A stretch of 64,000 bases of DNA from Aurelia coerulea (lineage: Eukaryota > Cnidaria > Scyphozoa > Semaeostomeae > Ulmaridae). This document shows positions 35,601 to 47,600 of the stretch, in pieces. The DNA is taken from positions 13,415,501 through 13,479,500 of the forward strand of contig CM076961.1 of assembly GCA_039566865.1 (NCBI GenBank), read 5' to 3'. The notes beneath the pieces were generated by a model, which saw only the letters and a program-made list of their open reading frames with translations, did no database searches and was not told the DNA's origin. Numbering within the stretch: the stretch's first letter is position 1; each line of letters begins with the position of its first letter. Made by a program: the position numbers and the translations under genes.

Positions 35601-38600
35601 TGATTCACAAACGGGGCAGTTCGCAGTAACCCGAACAAAGTTTTGAAGTCAGTAAAGGGGCTTCCGGCTTCTCTCCGTTGGAAATTCTAGAAAACCGTTT
35701 GTTTCAAGTTATAAATACATATATTTTATGTTGTCTTAAGGCGTATTTTCTCCCAATGCAATATTTGGTGACATGGTTTTGATGACATAAACGTACAAGG
35801 TACACACTGCACTGCAACACTGAAGGATTATGCTAAAAAATTTGACGATAGTTTTCTAAAATTTGTTAGATATGCAAAGATATAGGAAAGAAAGATGTTT
35901 TAAAGTAATTTTTCTGGTTTTATCTGCAAACTGCCCATCGAAAAACAGCGATCATTTTTCTAATGACTGAAATGGGGAGAATAAAGGGAATGCTCCTCGA
36001 AATGACTAGGGAATTTGGAAATGGATCATGTCGCACTAGCGGTTGTTTGATGATTGCACAACTTTTGCAACACTGTTATCAATACAAATGATTTATCATT
36101 TCTTTGAAGTGATACTTGCTAGCTATTGTAGCTTGTGCATGTAGGAAATTAGGTAGTAAGTCGCATCAAAAAGTCCTAAATCTACACGTTTGTTTGAAAT
36201 ATTTTCTAATTTCCGGCATGCACAAACTACAGTAGCTAGCAAGTATGATTTAAAAGAAATGAGAAAGAACTGCAAGTTCCTGTATTGGCAAAAATGATAC
36301 TAAAGTTATGCAATCATCAAACAACATAGCCTGATAACCAGCCTATTATTCTATTCCTGGAATAAGATAATGGGCTGGTTATCAGGCTATAAATAACTGC
36401 TCGTGCGACAAAATCCATTTTCTAATTCCCTAATGATTTCGAGGAGCACTCTCTTTATTCTGCCAAGTTCAGTCTTTAGAAAATTTAATCGCTATTTTTC
36501 AATTTTTCTATGCAGTCTGTAGGCAAGAAAATTTAAAAAAATCGTAAATTTATCAATAAATAGGCATGCACAAAATGAACAAAAATAACCAGAAATATTG
36601 TAGGATATACTGGCAATAGTTAAATCAAAAATATCTGAAATTTGTCTGTGTATGATTTTTCCTGGCCCATCGGAAGTGAGAACTTTTTTCTGGCTCACAT
36701 GGTACATTTGTAGAAATCTGCGGTTTTTTTATTATTAGCAACAATGATAAGCTACAGGCCTAATGCCACTCAATCGAACATTTTATTTGAAAATGTGTAA
36801 AAACATTGCTCGATCCGGACTCTTTTATAGAATAGCTAAACAGGCGTATTAGAATGCAATTTTTAATAACCAGGTCCACTTTAAGCTGGCATAAGTGGCA
36901 ATTGTCATTGGAGCAGGAGCTAAAATGTGACACGGGTCAGATGTTAAAAAGCACAGTTTGATTGCCCTATTCACCACTTACAGGTAGCTGCTCATGAAAT
37001 TGCACATAGCTGGACTGGCAATCTCGTGACTAACAAAACTTGGGAACATTTTTGGTAAGTGCTTTAGCCAGCCCAAAAACATTGTCTCATTTGTAAGTCA
37101 ACACTAGTTGTCCTTGCGTTGAATCTTAACATTTTTTACGATCATTCATCATTGTTTCAAGAACCAAAGAGCTTTTTAAGATATCTCCCTTCCTTTTGTG
37201 TGGCTTTGATTTCATGAACTTGAGCATTTTTAGGTTTTGTGAATAGAATTTGCCTGAATTATTATCATATCTAAGATCTATCTCAAATTTGTTGTCACGT
37301 GAAATTTGTGATACCATGAAGCTAGTCATGCAAAGCAATTCAGTTGTTGGTATTCGCGGTTATTTTTACGTGACATTTTTATTTCAAGCAGACTACCCAA
37401 TACTTGGTGACCAAAAGAGTGAAACTTTTTGAAACATCATCAAAGTATTATTATGTTACCAGTCATGGAGATTTCTTCATTTGCATTTACATCAAGGGCC
37501 ACATTTATTTTGGACACATTGTTAAGTCTTGAAATGGCTCTGTAGGAATTTTTACTTTGACAAGCTATCTGGTTTTGATACATTCTCTGAAATCATAAAG
37601 CCAAATCGACTTTTTATCCCGCAATGCTACAATAATTGTTCGTCTATGTCCTCGAGAAAGCTGATGTATCATGTAAAACTCAAAAATTCATATGAAATTG
37701 CTAAGAAACGTTTTTCGTGGCAAAGAATACAATATTTTTGTAAAATGCTCAAAGCATCCTTTTTTGTGATAAATTCGTATCCGTAGCTTCGTCGTCTCTC
37801 TCCCAAAATAATGAGATGATGAGCAGCTATTGAAATGGATTGATCCTTGACATAAATACACACAAAATATATACGCCAATGAAATACAGTAAAAACCCGC
37901 ACATAAGAAACTCACTTATAAGAAACTGCAGGCTGACTTGTTTGAATTTATGTACCAAATTAAAAGAAACTGGTGAGCCTGGATTTTTCTTGTTTCTTAT
38001 AAGTTCTTATTTTAGAACGGAAACTTGTAAAAGCAAAATAAATGTAAGCAGCAATTTTCCAGAAACAAGTTTCCGGTACCCTACAATACTGATTAAAATA
38101 ACTGTCAGTGTGCCCTTCATAGAGTTGAGAGTGTTTTGTTTATGAAATGTATGATACAGAGCCTTCAGTAAGAAAGTAAAATACACTAGGATACAACATT
38201 TATCGTCAATCATGGAGTGTTTGCCTTTCTGGATTGGTCTGCTATATTTATCAGAGTTTCTTGTAAGAAAGTTACCAGCCTTTTTTCGAAATTCATTCGT
38301 TTTATAAGAAACTTTGTTGCCTCATCCGAAAAAGTGAGTTACTTATATCCGGGTTTTACTGTAATCAAATTTTGGTAATTATTCAGAAAGTTTCACACTT
38401 TAATGGGACACCCAGTAGTTGTTGCCAATTCAAATCTTTTAAGATTTTGTTTTGGAGAGCTTTGTTTATCATGAAAAGATTAAGTACTGTGAAGAATGGA
38501 GAAACTGTACCCAATTATTGATTTGAACATGTCTTCTCAAAAATGGCTATGTGAAATTTCCTCAGTGCGTGATTGCTTAATTGCACGATAGATGTAGTAT

Positions 38601-41600
38601 GATTTAAATGATGCAATTATAACAATGGTAATGATATTACATCTAATTTTCAGATATTAATTCTAATTTGCAATTATAACAATGGTAATGATATTACATC
38701 TAATTTTCAGGCTCAATGAAGGATTTACTCGCTTTGTTGAATCAAAAATAATCAAAACACTAAGAGGGGAAAAGATGCGACAATTTCAAGCTATAGGTAA
38801 CGAACAATTCTTTACGTAGCCCGTCTACAGAGTGTGCCAAAAATTTGTGCCGTGTTTGCGGGGCTGCTGTGGAGGAGCTGTAGCCTCCATTGTTTCCATT
38901 TTTACATAGTTGCATAGGTCAGGCTTCATCTTAGAGTTTGAGACCTTGTTTGAGTCACCCTGATAAGTGGTTGTTGATTTGTGGTAGAGGAAAGACAAGA
39001 TGAGTGGTTGCTTCAAAAACAGCAATTCTATTGTTCTCCAGCAGTGTCAAAATCAAGTAATATTTGTAATATTTATAAATTCACATACATTTGCTGTTGC
39101 TTCTTTGTCCTGTGGTGGTGTTTCTGCCTACTAACTCAATGTTTGAAAGAAAGGGTTCAAATTTTCTCTAAATTTGTAAAGGGTTGACAGCGTTGTCTTA
39201 TGCCTGGTGATTCAGAAAGAGGCCTGCCGTTTTGAAAGGCTACAGCTCATTGGATATCAAAGCGATAATATTTTAAAATTTCTGATTGAATAGGCAACAT
39301 GCTCAATTATTTAGAATGTTTCTCAGCTAAAGTCGGTGTCTCCGTTCAGATTTTACAAGGGATTTATCTAGAAGGCCCTTTCGAGAAACCATTGAAATTT
39401 GCTAAAAATCATGAAAGTACCCCGGTTTCACAAATCACCAAAATTTGATTACATGGCCGATCTTCAAATTCATCGTTTTGGCAAGTAGATCAAAGACCAA
39501 GTTATTTTCTCAAACAAAGCTGATCTTATGATTGGTTTTGAACTTAGTAAATTTAGCTCTTTTTAGGGCTGCCTGGTTTTGAAAAATACTGCAAACAGCA
39601 TTCAAAGAAGCTTTCAATAAGATTGCTTTGATATTCAGGGAGCAGTATTTTTTCAAACGCCGCGCACTTTTTTTTTTTACTCACCCGGTAGATAAAAACA
39701 TTATTAATCCTCTTAGAAACAGATAAATATGGAAATTTTCTTTGACAATTTAGTAAGGTTGGATATTGCTGGATAACAATAGAAGTGCTGTTTTTGAGGC
39801 ATCCACTTATTTTTCCTTTCGTCTACCACAAATCAACTACCACTTGTCAGATTGACTCAAGCAAAGTCTCAAACTTTCAGTTGAAACCTTACCTATGCAA
39901 CTGTGTACAAACGGAGACAACAGAAGCTACAGCTCCTTCACAGGAGCCACAAATATGGGGCACGATCTTTTTTGGGACACCTTGTAAATGCTTTACATAT
40001 TGACTTCATCAGCATATTTGTGTATTGTGTTGCCATTGCATGGTCTCTATGTTACCAAATTTCCTGTTTATTGCCTAAGTGCTGTCTCATAAAACAGTGG
40101 ATGAAATTAATTTGCTTAAAGACTCTTAGGCAGCTGGCATGAACTGCAGTCCTATTTGTAAAGGTGACCTAATTTCATTTTGCATTAGAATATTTCTGTG
40201 GCAGTCGAGGAGCGAAAATGCGAAATGGGTACATTAGGTCTCGTCGAGGACGAAATCCACTTCTTGATAACTTGCCCTGCCTATGATAACTTAAGAACTA
40301 AACTTCTAGCTTTATCTAATGTCGACTTCCTACCTGCAAGCTTACAGTTTTCTAAAATCATGAGTAGTGTTGACCTAAATATCATACATGCCCTAGCCAC
40401 ATTCATTACGGATGCAACAAGTTTCAAACGAGCTTCCTCTGCGGACAAATAACTGGATGTTCCAACACCAAAAAGTATTTTCATTATAGTTGGTTTTTTT
40501 CTTCATTGTGTTTTGTTTTTGTTTTTACTTTCCTTAGTTAGTTCAGTTCGCCTGTTTTTTGTTATGTTTTTTAATCTTTTGCTGCCATACCTTATAATAT
40601 AAGTAGTGCATTTTAGCATTATGGTGGTGGTGGTGATGGTGGTGCACAGTGTTCCAGGGCATGTAATTAATGTGAAAAATGAAAGTATCAGAATTGTACC
40701 AAACTGATTTTTCTATTGTTCACCGTAGCCTGAGGAATGTCAAAACCCAAAAAAATTTCAAATCGGACAATCTAGTGCTGAGAAAACATTATTTCAAGTT
40801 AGGCCTAAAAAGTGTACTTCAGGCTTCTTTCTAAGCACAGCAAGACCACAAAATAGCACTAAGTTTCAAATTCAAATTTCTTGGCTTGCACTCACCCGAT
40901 TTTCATGATCTTTGTTTTGTTCAACAGATTAAACCTTGCAGAGTATGTAGTGAAAAAGTGGATTGAAAATTTTATCTTGGGATGCTGAAATTTTGCGAAT
41001 TCATAGTGGTAACTAAACGTTAAAAAAACTAAAACTGAATCACGAAGCGCTTCTTCAACATTAAAAACAAAAAATATATGTTTCAGAATTCTTGGAAAGT
41101 CTATTGTAAAATCAAGTTTAAGCTATTTGCAACACGTTTGCAAAACGGCTTAGTAGAATACGCTCTCAAATAATTTTGGCGAATTTTTCACGAAGACCAG
41201 TTTTGCACCTTTTCATAGTAAAAAATTGCATTTTTATGACGAAAACCTATTAGCAAAGGCAATATTTCATCATATCTCCACAATTTCAAATACATGCTTT
41301 TTAGCAATAGTAGTATAAATTATTTTTACATAATTAACTAATTTTTAGGGGTTTTGAAAACATGCAGCCAACTCTACAATGATTTGTTATATCCCAAGGT
41401 GAAAAATGCGCCTAGTAACATCGGAAAACAGAACAAACACCAAAATAGACACCTTATATGATTAGGGAGTTGATGTCTAACCTCCTTTTGATTATATGAG
41501 GGAAATATTTGTTTCATTGAACATCCAGTTCAGTCTATAGACAGTGGAAAATATAGACAGAATTTGTGAAAAAAAGATGTCTTCTTCACTAGCCTTCGTG

Positions 41601-44600
41601 AAAAATTCGCCAAAATTAGTTGAGAGCTTATTCTACTTAGCCCTTTTGCAAAAATGTTCCCAATAGGTTAAACGTGATTCTGCAATAGGCTTTACGAGAG
41701 TTCTGAAACATAGATTTTTTGTTTTCAATGTTGAAGGAGCGTTTCGTGATTCAGTTTTAGTTTTTATGAACGATTGGTTACCATTATGGATTTGAAAAAT
41801 TTGCACATCCCAAGATGAAATTTTCAATCGACCTTTTCACTACATATTTTGCAGGGTTCAATCTGTCAAACAAAACAAAGATCATGAAAATCGAGTGAGT
41901 GCAAGCCAAGAAATTTGAATTTGAAACTTAGTGCTATTTTGTGACCTTGCTGTGCTACAAAAGAAGCCTGCAGTACACTTTTTAGGCCGAACTTGAAATT
42001 ATATTTTCTCAGCACTAAATCGTCCGATTTGAAAATTTTTTGCGTCTTGATATACTTCAGGCTACGGTTAAATATAGAAAAATCAGTTTTGTACAATTCT
42101 GAAATTTTCATTTTTTGGCATTAATTACACTAAAACGGAAATCTGGATCACAGTGTGGTGGTGGTGATGGTGGTGGTATCGCTGTCATCGGTGCAGCTCC
42201 AGATGTGGTGATATTTCTTCGTACTTTTGGTAAACCTTAGACTTTCATTGAATGAAATCAATGAAATCCAAAAGGAATAGACTAAAGCATCGCAATGCGT
42301 GCCGATAGCCCAAGAGCCTTTAAAGTTCTGACGTTTTTATAGACCGAGCAGATACAAAACTTCTCGAGATGATGCTGTCAAATTCGTTGCTTCTCCTCGA
42401 TCTCGTCACCCCGTCTAAGTGGCTCACCGAGATGGTTGAAATTGACTGGGGTATTTGCATTCTCTTTGTGAAGGTTTTTACTTCAAAACAGATCTGATAA
42501 TTGTGTTTGGGCTCTTGTTGCATATTAGTATGCATTCCGGAGAGGGATGGCAAATTTCGTTACTTCTTTTCTTGCCGAGCACTTCACTGGGATGGATATG
42601 GCGGGGGCGCATATTACTTATGAACGAGATGGTCAAAAGCCTTGCCACAGATGTTGTGCAGAGTGAAGCAGATTTTTGCAATGTTATACAGTAATAACCC
42701 GCGTTTAAGAACCTATGATTAAGAACCTGCAGGCTGAAATTTTTGCAATTAGATAGACCCCCATTGAATAAGAACCCATTCAGTCTGGAATTTGAAATAG
42801 GTTCTTACTTGTAGAGATCATGGGGTCTTATTCACAACGGAAGCTTGTAGAAGAATCAAACAATTTTATAGTATCCGGTGAGAATCTTTCAAAAGCTTTT
42901 CTTTGGATTATATAAACATTTCTGATTCTTCCACAAATTTCTGTTGTGAATAATACCTCATAAACTCAAGCGATGTGAACTGACAGTAAATAATAGGCCT
43001 GATGCTTGCATCTGAAGAAAATAAATTCCTGATAATCCTGAAAAAAAGAACCAATTTAAGAGCCTGAACAGCCTCATTTCCCACTAAATACCTAAAACAT
43101 AAGAACCGAGTGAGGCTGACTAGCAAAATTGTAGGTTCTTTTTACGCAGGTTTTTACTGCATCACACTTTATCACACTGTTTCTTCGTTAGATACTGTAT
43201 TTTGTGAAACTTTCCTTCAATTAGAATGTGACATTCTTTGCTTAGCTGTAGCTCTGTACAACTTGAATCATATCGGATATTGAATATTTAGAATTTCTGT
43301 AGCCTTAAAATCAGAGGTGGCGCTAGCGTAGTGCCAAGGGGCTACGGTCGCTCCATCGGAAGCACCTAACCCCCTTCCATCGGAGGAAATATTGGGTTAT
43401 CTTCGATGTGAGGTTAAGATTGTGACTTATGAAACCTGCACTTTTTGGTGATTTTAGCCCCCTGCTAAAATTTTAGCATTTGGTCTGAAGATTTCTGGCG
43501 CCAACCCTGCTCCAGTGCAGTTCACCGGTAAAGATATGACGAATGTCCATGTCCAAATTCTTGGCACTTTGATTCTGCGTCGCGGAGAAATTAATCCCAT
43601 CGAGCTTCGTCAAATATGAAATACGTGATGACTCCAGGGAAGGTTTTCCTTTAGCGCAATTGCTTATGTTAATTTCATTTTAAAGAGCCACTGCTAACCA
43701 CGATCCTTTATGGCGCCAAAGTCGACTTTCGTATTATCTAAAAGTCGTTTCTGGCATAAATTCTTTCTGCGTTGCTTTTCATTCGGCACACAAAGGATTT
43801 GTTTGACAATGGGTCTTTAGCGTAGACAAAAGCATAGAGTCCGAAAGTTGATATTTCCCTTTCTCCAATTTCAAAGGGGCCTTTGCAACAAACATACCTC
43901 CTATACCTCGCACATGCCATCTCTAGTTGCACAGCAAAGAATGCTCGCAAAGCCTCTATGTTAGCAGAGGGTCATTAAGTCTTGTGAAGAATTATTGGTC
44001 GATAGTATTTCCACTTGCAAAGACTTTTGAATCACACCTGATACCTTAAATTGAGCTTTACTTTTCTTCCAGGGAGTTGTATTTGAGAGTCTAGCTCTAA
44101 CGATCAATTGTCGATCAATTTTCGGCAGGTGTTTCATTTCATAACTTGAGAGCTGCGTAATGAAAGCCAGTTTTTGCAGATTCAGTCCTATATCTAGGGA
44201 TCTGGAGATCCACAGCTCCACGGATCCACTGCGAAGGGTAGCAACCTGAGATGGCCAGAAACTGAGGAGGAGGCTGTCTTCTGAGCAAACAGATCCGACG
44301 ATTGATACAAACGGACCAGAGAAAACTGGGTCCAAGAACTTGTTGCATTTACCTTAAAAGGTCATTAACTCATTCGACCTACAATTCCAGGCATTGTAAA
44401 TATCTCCAGATTCCTATAGTGAACGATGAGAAAGAAGAGAGACAACATCTACAGAGAACAGGCATCGACTTGGTTTTTTTGCACTATTCATTTTCTATTC
44501 AGTTATCTGCTAACTAGTTTCGGCCACCAGGCCATCATCAGAGCAACTGAAGAATTTTATAACTACATGGGCTTGTATAGAGAATAATTCAATTAAATCT

Positions 44601-47600
44601 AAAAGATCTCTGTTGTTATTCTATGCGAAGTCATATGCGAAGGTGCTGTTCGCGTTGCATCTTTGGATTGCATTGGGGGTTTCGAATTAGGCGAATTCAA
44701 ATCAGAATTCGAAATTGACCAAACTATAGTCTTTTCGCATGTAAGCAAGCCCCATACGATTCCATGATGCATAGCGTTGTGCGTTGTTCAACTGCGCAAT
44801 GGTCTTTTGGAAGAAACAATGCAGCTATATTTCTTGGTTTATCTGGATGTTTTAACAGTTTCAAAATACAAAGAAGTCTAAACTTTCCTTGCAGCTAATT
44901 TTGGCACAGCTTGTGCTATACCGGGTGTCCCAAAAAATTTATACAGATTTGGTTGACTCCAGCGAAGTGAATCTAGCTTTAATCAATGGCTGATCACTCT
45001 CAAAATGTTCTTCGATGGTTAATTTGAACATAGATACCTCATTTGTTGGTATTGGTGCCTTGCGAGCAGAAATATCAAGTTTGAAAGCTCAAATTTGCGT
45101 CCTCTTGCAAACCAGAGCTTTGGCCTTTGACCTAAGCAAATTCCTGAAGCACATCGAACTTTAGAACTGAAAATTAATGAAAAATTAAGAAGCTTCCCAA
45201 TGGGTGACTGGGGGTGACTTCTGGAAAACAGAATAACAGAAGATCTAATATTGTTCAAATTGTAGAAAAGGCTATCGTTGACTTATACGCTGTGCCTTAA
45301 GAAATTGCTTAGGCCAAGAGGCTTGAGCTCTGGTTTGCAGGTAGAGGCAAATTTGAGCTTTCAGGATTGATAATTTTGCTCTCAAAGCACCAATACTAAC
45401 AAACGAGGTATCTATGTTCAATTTAACTATCGAGGGACATTTTGAGAGTGTGATAGCCATTGATTAAAGCTAAATTCACAGTCAACCAAATCAGTATCCT
45501 TTTTTTGGGACACGCGGTAGATTAGCATTCTTTCTCCATCGATGTGCTTATCTAGCTTATGTAATTCTTGATCTGTTTCCAGGTGGATGGAAAGCTTTAC
45601 TTGATTCGGTAAGCTGTCTTATTGCGTTTTTATGATATTTCTTTTAAACATAGAATTGACTGATCTCGTGTATCATGAGAGAGGAAGTCACGCTTAAATA
45701 AAGTACAAGCGCTGCCTTCTCCCCAGAACGGTGATTTCAAAGCCGCTAATAACTTGCAAAGAATTTCTTTTAAATCGTTTATGATTATTGTCGAAAGTGA
45801 CTGTATGACTTCAAACACAGTTCATGGAATTGTATAGGGTGTCCCAAAAAACACGCGCGCCCTTTGAGTGGCTTCTGTGAAGTAGCCATATACCCAACTT
45901 TCTGTTTTTCAGATTTGTGACTAGAAGAGACTCCCTTAGAGTTTGGTACCTAGTTTGGGTAAATTTTACAAGAAGTTACTAAAATAGGCAGCAAAAAAAT
46001 CAAAATTAGTGATTGCCTCAAAACAAGATGATTTTATCACCATACTTAACCTTATAACTTGAATTTCAGCGCAAAATGGACCTTAACTTTACATTTTTAC
46101 CAGGAAACATATTTGTCAGTAATGAATAATCAAAATTGCTCAAAAACATTTACCAAGAAACTTTTGGAACACAACATTGTGGGTTTAAATGGATTTCATG
46201 ACTTTTAGAGAAGCAAAATAACTGATGGACGCGTGTAATGGCCAGTAGATCTATAGTTGCACATCATCATCTCTAGCAGCTCTAGATATGTTTTTTCTTC
46301 TGGGTTATCATAAAATCTAATTTATGACTACATGTTTCACCAATGGACATTAGAAAACCAGACTAGGTACTTTTTTTACCGCATTTCTTTGAAATATTAA
46401 ATCCTCTGGATTGGAGGTAACCAGTAACTTTGATTTTCTTCTTTCGTAAATCAGCAACTAGTTGTCAAATTTACTCAAATTTGGAACGAAAATCTAAGTT
46501 GAAGTCTCTTCTATTGTGAAATTTCGAAATCTAGAATATCAGATTGATCGCAACCCTTCAAACGGCGCACATGTTTTATGGGACACCCTGTATAACAAAA
46601 GTCTGAACTAATCTTAACTGAACCGACCAGTTTTGTAAATGAAATTTAGAGTCAATTCGAATATGTTTTGATTAATTTCATTGGAAAAGTATTTAGCACC
46701 ATATGATAAAAGTTGCATTAGAATGTTGTTTGAAAGGCTGTTGATTTGGGCAATGTCGTAATAAATCCGAAACTCCAGCGAGAAGATCTCGTCGTTGAAT
46801 ATCAAATGAAGGGCAAAGCAACAGAAGGTGCTCTTTATCCTCAGTGCCGTCGTTTGTTGGGCACATTGGGTTCACGCTATCCCTGAAATTATGCTTACAT
46901 TTTTCAAAATTTAAGCTGCTGATACCAACTCTTACTGAGCCCTTACTTCTTCCAGCAAAAGAAATCTTAACCATGTGCATAGGCTTTGTTAATTAAAAGA
47001 ACATGTGAGCATGTACGAGGTCAAAACATAACGTGAAAGCAAATTTTAATTTCATGCGGAGGTGTTTTGTGCGTTTCCCAACACTGTGATTGTCTGCTGA
47101 ATTGTGCAAATTTTTAAAATCCTTTGCAAGTTTTTGCCGAAAACACTTTACTGGAGGAAGCTTTTAATTATTTATTTGTATCAGTTTGAAATATTGCTGT
47201 AAACACCGTACCATAGAAAATTGGCAATATTTTATTTGTGTTACTTCCAATCAAATGTTGTTGAAGCCTGCAGTTATTTTCGGTTGTTTGCCAACTGCAA
47301 AATACTGCCTAGTTTATTAGAAAAGTCGCGTGATTTCCCGTTGCAGCAACACTTTTCTCGCATAATTTACGTGTTTTATCTTAAAAAGTTATTTATGAAA
47401 AGAACCTTCTTTAGGTAACTCTGCTTTCCGCTCTAATTATAACGGAAAGCCGGTCATCAGAAATCCTTCTCTCCAGAAGTTTGTTAATTTCTCTAAAAAT
47501 GATCGCTCTATCGAAATCTTGTATATTGCATAGGTTTCAGTAGAACTTCATTATCCACTCCGCCAATCTAAAGATTTGAATGAAACTTTTTGCCTCTGAT

